The notes under the pieces are model-generated. The model was not told the DNA's origin. It saw nothing but the letters and a program-made list of their open reading frames with translations, and ran no database searches. DNA of 64,000 nucleotides from Rhynchopus euleeides (Eukaryota > Euglenozoa > Diplonemea > Diplonemida > Diplonemidae). The DNA is taken from assembly GCA_963210315.1 (NCBI GenBank), contig OY723309.1:1736001-1800000 (forward strand), written 5' to 3'. The position numbers were made by a program, and so were the translations under genes. Shown here piece after piece: positions 9,482 through 20,200 of this stretch (position 1 is its first letter; every line of letters starts with the position of its first letter).

Positions 9482-9955
9482 GACTCGCATGCCCTTCCAT
9501 GAGTCAGATCTCCCGAAAGTGGTACTTCCCTGTACATGTTTTAGATACTGTGTGTTCACTCCGACCCGCCTTTTGTTGTACAGAATTCCTTCGAACATTC
9601 TTGTTGGTGGTCCGTCCATCCTTGTCCTTTCTGGGTGCCACCCATTCCTCGCAAGGAGCAGGATAGGTGCAGGAACGTTTTGTGTGTTGATGTCCGGGAA
9701 CTCCCGCGACTGGAAGGCTCTTTTTTGCTGTTGTCATGTTTAGATTTTTCTGTCTTTTTCAGGCTCAGTCACCATGCTGGGGATATATTTCTGTGGGTCT
9801 CTCTCCGTCTGGGTGCACATGAAGGTGGGTGGGGGGGGTGGGGTGATGAGTTCTGAACCGATATTCGGCATGTGCATTGCCGTGACAGTCCCCGATGGGG
9901 TCCGTATGTCAGCCACCATCCCGTCTGCACCAAGTCCCCAGCCCCCCTGCAGAAG
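9482..9955. other. 3' untranslated part of the pogo-like element
   Basis: No reading frame of interest. Bases 9926-9960 (CACCAAGTCCCCAG and GCAGAAGTGCCTG) match the inner right part of the MITEs at 10088, 25550 and 26233, which ties those MITEs to this element. Confidence 0.7.
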
Positions 9956-10087
9956 TGCCTGTAAATATTATGGAACGTAAATATTATGGAACGGACCGGG
10001 CAAAAATGGGCCCGTTCCATAATATTTACGTTCCATAATATTTACGTATACGGTATATGCCTGAAATATACATGTAAAATACATGTA

Positions 10088-10416
10088 CCGTATACGTAAA
10101 TATTTTGGAACGTAAATATTATGGAACGTAAATATTTTGGAACGCTGGTGGGTTGGCGTTCCAGATTTTTTTCGTTCCATAATATTTACAGGGCTTTCTG
10201 CGACTCGGGGACTTGGACCAGGTGATCGGACGGCATACAGAGTCCCTGACGGGACCTACTCGTGCACTTTTCGCGCGATTCCTGACACAAGCCGTCCTCA
10301 CCACCGAGTCCCCAACTGGTCCTGTAAATATTATGGAACGTAAATATTATGGAACGGACCGGCCAAAAATGGGCCCGTTCCATAATATTTACGTTCCATA
10401 ATATTTACGTATACGG
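10088..10416 (-). mobile_element. MITE, deletion derivative of the pogo-Ulp1 element
   Basis: 329 bp with tip CCGTATACGTAAATATT at both ends, flanked by TA (10086-10087 and 10417-10418). One half matches the left 190 bp of the 7186-10053 element up to CCGTCCGAT, just before its start codon. The other half matches that element's last 130 bp. It has no coding capacity and could only move with enzyme supplied in trans. Confidence 0.9.
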
Positions 10417-10485
10417 TATATCAAGCAAAAATACATGTATAATAGTTGCATGTCAACTATTATACATGTATTTTTACTTGATATA

Positions 10486-10849
10486 CCTGGGACCCCCCGT
10501 GTTTAAGTCCCCCCCCTGGAGGCGATTTTCGGCCGGGGGGGACTTAAACACGGGGGGGGCGGACCTAAACACAGGGGGGGCTTAAACACGGGGGTGGCAC
10601 AGTGGAGACCAAGAAGACCTCTTCCTCTGCTGTCGTAGGGGGGTAATTCCGGTCCGGATGGACTTTTGGCACCCCACTTTTCGACTCAGACAGCACCTGG
10701 AGGGCCTAGGGGCCACCTGATGACCCTCCAGACCAGCCCACCCCCGTGTTTAGGTCCCCCTGTGTTTAAGTCCCCCCCCTGCCAGACCCCCAGGGGGGGA
10801 CTTAAACACGGGGGTAAGGGGGGGGGACTTATACACGGGGGGTCCCAGG
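10486..10849. mobile_element. MITE with CCTGGGACCCCCC tips (family B), copy 1
   Basis: 364 bp, tip CCTGGGACCCCCCGTGTTTA, flanked by TA on both sides. GTGTTTAAGTCCCCCCC words are repeated in both orientations inside. Copy 2, the same length and nearly identical, is at 32434-32797. There is no frame of interest. Confidence 0.9.
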
Positions 10850-11075
10850 TACATGTATTTTACATGTATATTTCATGCATTTACATGTATTTTACATGTA
10901 TAATACTTGTCATGCAAGTATTATACATGTAAAATACTTGCACGACAAGTAAAATACATGTATAATACTTGCATGACAAGTAAAATACTTGCATGCAAGT
11001 AAAATACATGTATAACATGTATTTTATGCTTGATATACATGTATTTTACATGTATATTTCAGGCATATACATGTA

Positions 11076-11460
11076 CCGTATTCGGAAAAATACTGGAACG
11101 GAAAAATGCTGGAACGGATTTTTTCTGGAACGGAAAATAACTGGAACAAACCCGAGTTTTCGAAACTTGGAACATTATTCCGTTCCAGTATTTTTCCGTT
11201 CCAGAATTAGAATATGGGGGAAATTGGCGGGTACTTGTCAGTTTTTCGGGCACATGTCCGAAATCCCACCTCACCCCACCCCATGCCATGGTGGAGGATG
11301 GTGGGCCCAGCATACCCTTGGGAAAGTACCCGACTCCCAGAAAACGGCCAAGTCCGCGCAGACCCCCCAGAACAATTCTGGAACGGAAAATAACTGGAAC
11401 AAATGGGGTCTCGGCTGGAACTTGGAACATTATTCCGTTCCAGTATTTTTCCGAATACGG
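11076..11460. mobile_element. MITE with CCGTATTCGG tips (family C), copy 1
   Basis: 385 bp, tip CCGTATTCGGAAAAATACTG, flanked by TA (11074-11075 and 11461-11462). Its ends carry tandem GGAAAAATACTGGAACG words, laid out like the GTAAATATTATGGAACG words of the pogo-Ulp1 TIR, which suggests sister families. Another copy is at 32056-32802. Confidence 0.9.
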
Positions 11461-11560
11461 TATTATACATGTATAATAGTTGACATGCAAGTATTATACA
11501 TGTATAATACATGTAAAAATCGGTATTTTTACATGTAAAATTTACAAGATCCCACCGTGT

Positions 11561-12556
11561 TCCGTTGTTCCTCCGAGGCCCCTGGCAGGTGAGATAAGGT
11601 TGTCGCGTTGGCATCGCATTTTTTTTGTGGAATTTCCGCGAGAGCCTTGTCTCAGGTCAGGCGGTTCAGTTTTTTTTTTGGCTGTTTGGCCACGCAGATA
11701 CACACGGAAGGGCGTGCATAAAGCAAAACGAACACAAGATGTGCCGGGCCCCCTCTTCCCTTGTTGATGGAGCGAACGCGGTGTCCGTTCACACCCGAGA
11801 ATGGAGGTATCATGGGTGTGGGGTGGAGGGGGGGACCAACAGGTGGTAAGTTCACACGTGAGGGCGCATGCAGTTCCCCGCTTCCAAGCGGCAATACCGC
11901 ATGCCCCTCTTCTTGGGTTGGGTTTAGGTGGGTGGGTGGGTTGATTAGTGGGCCTGAGCGGCCGGGGCATCGCACCACCTGTCTTCTTTCTGCTTCCCTT
12001 CCCTAGCCTGGACGGGTGGTGTGGGTGTCCTCGGGTGGTGGCGTGCCACAGCCCTCTCGTCGACATGCCTGTTTGCGGTGTTCGTCGGGAGTTGGGGCAA
12101 AGGTATCGTGTCCCAAATGGCGGGGTTTCGACCTTGTGTTGGGGTTCGGACTTGGGCTCCTTGGGACTCGGTGGCTGCCACCAGATTTCTCACGCAGCCA
12201 GGGAGGGGTCGGGGTGGTAGCGCGGTGCAGCTGTAACCCTGTGGCGTGCGCAGGCTGGGGTGTGCGGAACGGACAGGCGCCGTCTTCGCATGCAGAGTGG
12301 TGCCCTGCTCCCGTGCCTTACAGAGGTGCCGTGTGGATGGCGGAACAAATATATTGGCAGCGCAGCAGTGGGAGGCCCTGTCCCTATCCCACCCGCCCAG
12401 TACGCTGGCCATGCAGGCTGCTGCGTCAACCGCGTCCTAATTGATGCGACCGCCACTGTGCACACCCACACACCCTAACAACAACAGTTCAACCACACAC
12501 ATCCACACACGCAACGCCCGCCCAGCCGCTTGCTCTTCGGTCCGCGCAGCCCAGCG
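11561..12556. other. Intergenic region upstream of the peroxidase gene
   Basis: GC-rich with no recognisable exon or repeat copy. The last 90 bases are C-rich and contain several AG dinucleotides just before ATG 12557, which could act as a splice or trans-splice acceptor. No TATA-like box stands out. Confidence 0.5.
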
Positions 12557-13543
12557 ATGTCTTGCCGGGTGCTGTCTGTGGCTGCAGCCGTGCTGCTGTG
12601 TGCAGGTGGGTGCGCAGGTGTGCCGCCACGTCCCTCAGGCGGGGTCGAGAGCCCCGGCCCGCTGACACCCCCGGGGATGGGGATCGCGCCGTGGGCGGTG
12701 GCGCAGTACATGCCTGTGGTGGCGTCCCTCTCGAAGCTGCTTGAGGAGGAGCCGGAGCCGCTGCGGCCGCTGCTGGTGCGCATGGCGTGGCACTCGATGG
12801 CGCAGTATAACCCTGCGCTGCGGCCGGTCGGCGGCAGCACGGGTGGGTGCACGCGCCCCGGGGGGCCGGAGCTGGACCTGCGCGACAACCAGGGGCTGGA
12901 GATCGTGGGGATGGTGCTAGAGCAGGTGAAGGAGGCGCACCCCTTCATCACGTACGCAGACCTGTACCAGCTGGCTGGGAACGTGGCGCTCGAATACATG
13001 GGGAGCCCGACGCTGCACTTCCGCCCCGGGCGGCGCGACTTCAGCGAGGCGGAGATGGCGGAGAAGTGTGTGAAGGAGCACGACCGGCTGCCCATCAAGC
13101 ACTTCGGGCACGACGCTTTCCCGCACCGCAGCACCCTGCAGTACTTCCTTGACAAGTTCGCGGAGCTGGGGATCTCGCTGAACACGGACCGTGCGGCTCT
13201 GTGGAAGGCTGTCTCGCTGATGGGTGGACATAACATGGGGGCGCTGCACAAGGAGATCAGCGGGAACCAGGGCAACTGGACGCGGAACAACAACGTGTTC
13301 GGGAACGAGTTCTTCGTCAACCTTGCCCACCCGCAGTGGGGCCCGTGGGCGGCCGAGAGCGGCGAGACAGACCTGCAGTACCGTGGCGGGCCTGGCGGCC
13401 AGTTCGTGATGCTGCCGATCGACCTGGTGATGCGCTACGACAGGCGCATGCGCTACATCGTGCACCGGTTTGCATCGGACAAGGCCCTGTTTGCGAGGTA
13501 CTTCTCTGCGGCCTGGAACCAGATCCAGGAGAACGGGTTGTGA
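12557..13543 (+). CDS. Class I heme peroxidase, cytochrome c peroxidase-like, with signal peptide
   Basis: 328 residues from ATG 12557; an earlier in-frame TTG is less likely because the ATG opens a hydrophobic leader. Residues 1-21 look like a signal peptide (SVAAAVLLCAGGCAG). Distal residues R75, W78 and H79 are in LVRMAWHS. Proximal H225 is in LMGGHNMG, followed by W241 (GNWTRN) and D289 (LPIDLVM), the His-Trp-Asp arrangement of cytochrome c peroxidase. The stretch NNNVFGNEFFVNL is also CCP-like. The Arg that binds ascorbate in plant APX, nine residues after the proximal His, is Ile234 here, so cytochrome c or another electron donor is likelier than ascorbate. It should reduce H2O2 in a secretory or organellar compartment. 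No intron is seen; the family length of roughly 250-300 plus a leader fits. Confidence 0.88.
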   Translation: MSCRVLSVAAAVLLCAGGCAGVPPRPSGGVESPGPLTPPGMGIAPWAVAQYMPVVASLSKLLEEEPEPLRPLLVRMAWHSMAQYNPALRPVGGSTGGCTRPGGPELDLRDNQGLEIVGMVLEQVKEAHPFITYADLYQLAGNVALEYMGSPTLHFRPGRRDFSEAEMAEKCVKEHDRLPIKHFGHDAFPHRSTLQYFLDKFAELGISLNTDRAALWKAVSLMGGHNMGALHKEISGNQGNWTRNNNVFGNEFFVNLAHPQWGPWAAESGETDLQYRGGPGGQFVMLPIDLVMRYDRRMRYIVHRFASDKALFARYFSAAWNQIQENGL

Positions 13544-14548
13544 GGTGGCAGGGTGGTGAGCTGGCCTGTGCCTGCCCATTGTGCTCCCCCTCCCCTCCCC
13601 CTCCTGCCACCTTCCTCCTCTTCCTCTTCCGCCACAGCTTCATATTGATTTTGTGGATCCACATCACCTATAGAACCAGCGCCATGCGTGCTGCTAGTGC
13701 TGCGCATTGACAGCTCCAGCTCATGAGAGTTGGAGTTGGACTTCTTCCTCCTCTTGCCAGACTTGGGTCTGTGACTTGCATCTCTGTATTTCACCACGGG
13801 GCCTCCAGGTGAGGATCCCGTTTTATATCCCGTCAGGTTTCCGTACCTGCGGTGTATTCCTTGCTTTTCTTTGCTTCACACAACTTGTTTCTTCGCCTAG
13901 TTGAGGGATTCCCTCCTTCTGTGTGGTCATTGGGGCTGTACACCACTGCCGCACACCACAGCAAACACATTATCACGCACAGCACTCGAACCAGCCTGTG
14001 CATTTGAACAGACGCACCGTGCCCACCTGCAGCGGCAAGCCAGAACCCGGCCAACGCAAAAATGCAGAGAACACAGCCGCAGCGAGAAGTCCGCTGCAGG
14101 GCGTGCATTGGTGCCACCCTCTTGTTCCTCTTGATGTCTTGCTTGTCCCTGTTTACTTGCCGCTCTGCAGCTGTACCCACCCTCCTTTGCGGATGGTGGC
14201 CCACCCCGATGTCCCTACCTGCCCGCCCCATGGCCACCCGTGTCCTCCAGGAAGTCTTCCTCAGGACAGCTTACAAACGCACCGTAGGAATGCGTGAATA
14301 CCAAAAGCAGCGCAGCCCCCCACCCTCCCACCCCACCCCCACACCCGCCTTGCCAAGCCCTACGCCAGATTCTAGCGCCGAGCCCACCAACCCATACTTC
14401 CGGTGCTCTGCCACCTCCACTTCGCTCCCTATACGCTGACCTTGCCCACAGGCCGTCAGTGCAGCGTCTGCCCCCCGCCTGCCTGTCTGCCATGTGGACT
14501 CGGGTGCGTGCCCCCCTGCGCACGCCCCTCTCTGTGTAGTCGCTGGGC
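13544..14548. other. Intergenic region
   Basis: Holds C/T-rich stretches and no recognisable exon or repeat. A TCTCTGTGTAG acceptor-like site lies about 10 bases before ATG 14549. Confidence 0.5.
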
Positions 14549-16542
14549 ATGCCTGTGCTGCCCGCCGTGCCGTCGTCAGAAGACCTGCTGCAGCGCCTGG
14601 TCGGGTGTGAGGCGAAGCTGCAGGAGGAGGTCGGGGCGCGTGACCAGCGCATCCAGGATCTGTCTGCTGAGAATCGGAGGCTTTCGGATGCACTCCGCGA
14701 CTGCAGCGCAAGGCTGGCCCACCAGGAGGCAGAGGTGCAACGCCAGAGCGGCCTTTTGGAGCAAGTGGCGAGCACCGCAGAGCAGGAGATTGCACGTCTA
14801 CTGTCGCAGCTTCGGCGCTGCGAGCAGACCATACGGCGCCTCACCGACAGGGGCGCCGATGCCGAGCAGCAGCGTGACGAGGTGCAGCAGCTGACCCGCA
14901 AGGTCGCAGAGCTCGAGGTTTGTTCCCCACACCCCTGAGAAGTGTTGTGGCCTATCGCATCCAAATGATCCCGTTTCGGCAAAGGGTTGCCGTCAGCCAC
15001 CCCCTCCCTCGGATTTGGTTGGGCACAGGAGGCTGTCTTTTCGCTTTCCTGCAGTTTCCCCGTCCCTCCCTCCCACCCCCACCCCCACCCCCACCCTCAC
15101 AGACCCAGAGGACGGAGCTTACGGACCAAGCTGCGTTGCACGAGCAGAGCCAGGCGGAGGCACGCGGGTCCATAGCGGAGCTCGAACGAGAAGTGTCGTG
15201 GCTGACGGCGTCGCGTGAGGAGGAGGCCTCGCGTCTGGCGGGGCGGCTCGAGGCTGCGCAGTTCCTGCTGGAGGCACGCGCCGACGAGGCGCAGAAGCTG
15301 CGCAGCGAGCTGGACCCCCTGGGCGAGCAGCTGGGCAGGCGCACGCAGGAGCTGCGCAGGGCGGAGCAGGCGCTGCGCTGCGCCGAGGAGGAGACGTGCC
15401 GGCTGGCCGAGGCCAACCGCACGCTGGAGGCGGAGCGGGGCGACTCCTCCTCCGCGGTACACCCTGCAGCAGGGTCAGATGGGGGCGCTGCCGACGCGCT
15501 GCGCGCAAAGAATGAGCAGATCAAGACTCTGAGCCATGAGCTGCAAGCCTCGACCCAGCGCTGCCGCCACCTCGCCCAGCAGCACGGCGACGCTGTGGCG
15601 CGGCTGCGGGAGAGCGACAGCATGCTGGGCTCCCTGCGGCAGCAGTGCGCCCAGCTCGCTGACAGCCACACCCGCCTGAAGCAAACCTGCCTCTCCCTGC
15701 AGGACCAGCTGGCGGCGCGCGGCGTGCAGCTCGCATCGCCGCCGCCACCCCCCGCCGCAGCGCCCCCCACCACGACCCCACCCGACGCCACCGCGTCCCT
15801 CCGGAAGCAGGTGGCGCGCATGGAGAAGAAGCTCGAGAGGCTTGTCTCAGCAGACCTCCCCTCGCTTCTCGACAGGAAGGTGGCGGAGCTGCGCGCCACC
15901 ACCCCGGGGCCTGCAGCAGAGCAGCAGCCCCACCGGCAGCAGGAGTGGGTGGCCACGCCACCTGCCCCTGCCGAGCCCGATGCTGCAGCAGCGATCCCTA
16001 GGACACCACCTCCGCCGCAGGCCGACAGCCTGTCGTCCGGCAGCAGCGACGGTGGTGCGGCGGGTGGCGACGGCATCTCCGTGCTGCACCAGCAGCTGAG
16101 CTCGCTGCAGGCTGACGCGCTGCTGGCGAAGCTGGGGCTGGAGCTGGCAGACCCGCCGCCTGCTGATGGGGGTGCGGCGAGGGCGGGCCCAGGGAGGCAT
16201 CCACTCCTGTCGCGTGTGGGTGTGGCAGGCCTGGCGCATCGGGCGGGGCTGCGTGAGGGAGACGCGCTTCTGAGCATCGGGGGCACGGGCGTGCGCACAG
16301 CGGAGCAGGCGGTGCGGCTGCTGCTCGCCGCGCTGCACGGTGGGGCGCGCAGCGTGCAGATCACCCACACGAGGGGGAGGGGTGGCGGCGGCGCAGCGGC
16401 CACCCGCGTGCGCGAGTTCACCTCGACACTGCTGATGCCACGCCCAGCGCGCAGCACCCCCAGTAAGAAGCAGAGAAAAGGAGAGGCTGCCGGTAGCCCA
16501 AGCGCCACCGCGAGCCTGCGCTGCCTCAGCAAGCTTCGGTGA
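14549..16542 (+). CDS. Coiled-coil protein with C-terminal PDZ-like domain; one intron
   Basis: Exon 1 is 14549-14917 and exon 2 is 15103-16542, with a 185-bp GT-AG intron (GTTTGT ... CCCACCCTCACAG) in phase 0. Together they give 602 residues. The splice keeps the coiled coil continuous (VAELE joined to TQRTELTD). Residues about 10-240 are heptad-rich coiled coil; a Pro/Ala-rich linker follows, with another short coil near 300-320. Residues about 465-550 resemble a PDZ domain (GLAHRAGLREGDALLSIGG, then a helix EQAVRLLLAAL). A basic tail follows. A scaffold or cytoskeletal adaptor role is plausible; no enzyme motif is seen. Reading straight through the intron would add a Pro-rich segment and does not continue exon 1's frame. 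Confidence 0.8.
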
Positions 16543-17205
16543 AGAATGGTGGGGGGTGAGAGAGAGAGAGAGAGCGGGGGTGTGTGTGTGTTGGGGGTCT
16601 TCGCTACGGGGTGATCGTCAGTGCATTAGCTGGAAAACTGACGGAAATTGACGAAGGATAACGGCCAGCGAAGACCCCCGTTGTGTGTTATCTGAACGAG
16701 CCTAACCTCAAAAAAAAAGCTGATTTTACGTAGTTCTTTACGCAGTTCGTCCGGAGGGTAGTGCTTGCCGCTGCCCATCGGGTCAAGTTTTGTTGGATAA
16801 TAATGTATCGAACGATCCTAACCATTTCTGTAACATCTTTACTGGTTGTGTGGGTGGGGTGGGGTGGGGTCCTTTTGTGCGGGGGCCACCCAGCGGAGCG
16901 GAGCTGAAGGTATGAAGGCCGGTGATGCGCGCCTCATCCACCCCGCTCTTCTGTGAGACCCACTCCTCCCATCCCTCAGCCCTCCCAGCCCGCACGGGGC
17001 AGGACCCACCACAAGCGGCAGACTAGAGTAGAATATGGTGTATCTCGAGCACACACCCCCACACTCCCACACCCACCCCAGCACCTCCGCACCCTTTCTC
17101 TCGCTTTTGTGATGCCCCCCCTTTGCACAGCTGGCTGTGTTCACTGCAAGGAGAGGGTGTGTATGCACGGGACACCACTGCAGGCGCATCGTGCAGCGTG
17201 CCACC
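16543..17205. other. Intergenic region with GA/GT microsatellites and a small hairpin element
   Basis: A (GA)n run at 16558-16574 is followed by (GT)n and the hairpin element at 16593-16679. The rest has no gene-like content until ATG 17206. Confidence 0.6.
16593..16679. mobile_element. 87-bp hairpin MITE, GGGGGTCTTCGCT tips
   Basis: Ends are GGGGGTCTTCGCT and its inverse AGCGAAGACCCCC. The inside contains GTCAGTGCATT and GACGAAGGATA. A relative in the opposite orientation lies at 31748-31839 with the same words. It is too short to encode anything. Confidence 0.7.
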
Positions 17206-20200
17206 ATGATCCCGCCCTGGCTGTGCCTGCTGGTGCTGGCCGCAGCGGTGCACGGTGCGGTGGATGTAACCACGCCCGAGACCTACGAGGCGGATACATC
17301 AGGCTCCCTTGTGCTGGTGCGCTTCTATGCCCCCGACAGCAGCCACTGCGAGGCCTTCGCTCCGGAGTGGGATCACCTGGCCTTAGAGCTGCAGGGAAGG
17401 GCGACACTCCTGACGGTATGCACGCCCCTGAGTACCCCCCCCCCCCCCCCCCCGCGCCCTTTATGCATTGCCGTATCGGCTTGTCACCTCGCATCCACAT
17501 CCGTGTGTGGGTCCCGCGCCTAAGACCCGCGCCCAAGACCCGGTCCCATCGTAGCGGGGACGGGTGCCGCTTCCGAGAACTCGTCAGGGGAGCCCAGCAC
17601 CACGTCGATGGGGGGCGTAGCCGCCCCTGGCAGACCCGGTCCTGCCTGAGTGGGGACGGAGGCGCTGGGGTGGCTGGTACGGGGAGAACGTCTCCTCCGT
17701 CCTGACTTCCATCACTGGCGAAGTCCTCTGCGCGGTAGTAGAAGCGCATTACACTGAACGATTGGTGCACATGTGTTGCGGAACACGGCAGACTTTGTTC
17801 ATCCATCTCCGCTGGCTGAGTTCTCGGCCAGCTTGCTGCATCACTGCCGTGGTGCGAAGCTCATGGTCGTCGGGGAGAGCGATGCCTTCTTCATTAAGCC
17901 TCTCCTTCTTTGCCAAACGTTTGCCAACCCCTGCAGGGTCTTCAGGGTGGGGTGACAACAGCTGCAGGCTGCTTGCTCACAGAACGGCGAAGAATATTGG
18001 GTTTCTCACGCACATATACACCCCCCAACCCCTTATTCTACATTCTACTCTTTACCCTGGCCCTCGACAACCCGAACCCCAGCCGACACCACCCCCCCCC
18101 CCTAGGGGGGGTCAAATGCCACCCTTTTACGTGGACAAACACGATTTTTCAAAAAACCGGCGCAGAGGCCCCAAAGCCCCCGTAAACCCTCCAAACCCCC
18201 CCAGATCGATCCGGAAACCCATCGAACCCCACTTTTCCACCATTCCGGGCACCTCAGGTGCCCGAATTGGGGTACCTAAATTTTGTGCCACCGTTTGGTA
18301 CCGGACAGTGCCACTGTGTGGGAGGTTGGAAAAGAAAATGCCCCAACACACCACATCTGAGGGTTGCAATGCATGTTGCTTGCCAACCACGTCATCCGGT
18401 GGGTGTCAGGCGCTATGTAGGTGGCATTAGCCAGGTCTTCGATGAGTTCTGGCTTGTATATGTACCTCCCTGCCACCATGCACCGGGAGGCTGCCTGTAG
18501 GTACGGAACAAGTCCAGATGGTCGTGTGATTCCTGTGCAGCAGTGCTCCACAACCGGGATGTGTTGACAACGACTGTTGCAACACGAGCTGTACATTCCG
18601 GGAACACACGAAGTGCGCTGTCGTGGTACCCATTGTGCCAGAATTGGTAGTTGCTGCGGTCTACTTTGCCTGGCCCAAGAGCACTGGTACTGAACGGTGC
18701 AATATGCGTGGCGAGGTGAATACAACGGAAGCGCGCAAAGTCAATACAGCTCTCGGATGGCGGGTGGTGGTGCCACTAGTGTGTGACGTTCACTCGAGGA
18801 TACAACGCATCACAATGAATCAGCAACCGTGGACCGAGTACAATACGCTCTCTGTGGCTGGTGTGGGGGACAAAGGCAGTGCCTGTGCCGCAGGCAGGGA
18901 GGTACATATACAAGCCAGAACACATCGAAGACCTGGCTCATGCCACCTACATAGCGCCTGACACCCACCGGATGACGTGGTTGGCAAGCAACATGCATTG
19001 CAACCCTCAGATGTGGTGTGTTGGGGCATTTTCTTTTCCAACCTCCCACACAGTGGCACTGTCCGGTACCAAACGGTGGCACAAAATTTAGGTACCCCAA
19101 TTCGGGCACCTGAGGTGCCCGGAATGGTGGAAAAGTGGGGTTCGATGGGTTTCCGGACCGATCTGGGGGGGTTTGGAGGGTTTACGGGGGCTTTGGGGCC
19201 TCTGCGCCGGTTTTTTGAAAAATCGTGTTTGTCACCCCCATTTGACCCCCCCTACCCCCCCCCCCCCCCTCGGCGAAAAACCGACCGCCGCGCCACACCC
19301 ACACCCACAGATGGACGCCATGAAGCACCGCACCTTTGTCCGCCAGACCCTGGGCATCAGGAGATTCCCCGCCGTGAAGGTCTACCTCCCAGACGCCCAG
19401 TCCCTGCAGTACAATGGGGGCTACACAGCGGCGGAGGTGCTGCGGTGGCTTGACAAGGCCGCCACCCCCACCGTGGAGGACCTGGACACCGAGGCGGACC
19501 TCCTCGCGCTGCGCGCGGCCCACGGCGTGGCCTCTGTGGGGTACTTCGGCGAGGGGCACGACGCACACCGCGAGGCCTTCCTCAGCCTGGCACGGACCTA
19601 CCGTGGCACGCACGCCTTTGCCGCGGCGGGCTCCCCGGAGATGGCGGAGGCGGCGGGTGTCACACCACCAGCCCTCGTGATATACCGCCACCACACCGGG
19701 CCCCTGCGCGAGGTGCTGCAGCCCTACACCGACACGGCAGCCGCGGAGCTGGTGCGCCACACCGCCTTTCCTGTGTACGGTGAGATCACGCCCAGCACCC
19801 AGCGCGTGTATGAGGAGCGTGGCCTGCCCATACTCTACCTGTTTGCTAGGCCCGGTGAGGCCGAGTCGGAGGCAGCGTCGTCAGCCATGCGTGAGGTGGC
19901 GGAGGGCCCCTTCGGCTCGCGCGTCTCCTTCGTGTGGCTCAACGCCTCGCGGCATGCGAAGGCCGCTGCCGTGATGGGGCACATCGGAGGCAGCTTCCCA
20001 GCCGCCTCCCTGCGCGTGCTGGAGCCGGGTGGTGCCGCCAGCAGCTTCCCCTTCGGCGCAGGGGGCAGCTTCGCGGCAGGCGGCCTACAGGCATTCCTCC
20101 TGCAGTGGGAGGCGGGGCTGCTGCGCCCCGCGCCGTCGCGCCACCCCAAGGAGGTGCATCTGGAGGGGCGCAAGCAGGTACCGCCGGTGTGGGTGTCGGC

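Larger units (their letters stand above)
7186..10053 (+). mobile_element. Complete pogo-like transposon with Ulp1-type protease
   Basis: This 2868-bp element has TIRs of about 96 bp, tip CCGTATACGTAAATATTATG. It is flanked by TA on both sides (7184-7185 and 10054-10055), the duplication expected of the Tc1/mariner/pogo superfamily. Each TIR contains tandem GTAAATATTATGGAACG words and an inner hairpin around GGGCCCATTTTTG. One reading frame fills the interior. Both ends and the frame are intact, so this may be an autonomous copy. Confidence 0.92.
10056..11560. mobile_element. Right part of ACATGTA foldback element, with three nested MITEs
   Basis: Palindromic DNA built from ACATGTA, AATACTTGCATG and TTTTACATGTAT words. 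It ends in the inverted family terminus ATCCCACCGTG at 11560 and carries MITEs at 10088, 10486 and 11076. The left side begins directly at the TA next to the pogo-like element. Its left terminus may be the one at 1203: both outer flanks are TT, which is weak evidence. Confidence 0.6.

Noticed and set aside
12475..13320. 281-codon minus-strand frame
   Set aside because: Antisense to the peroxidase gene; a by-product of GC-rich codon use.
14918..15102. Reading through as a Pro-rich segment of the coiled-coil protein
   Set aside because: The two frames differ, the boundary has GT and a C-rich AG, and splicing restores both frame and heptads.
14952..16532. 526-codon minus-strand frame
   Set aside because: Antisense to the coiled-coil/PDZ gene. 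Its Ser/Ala/Arg-rich content is what reversed GC-rich coiled coil gives.
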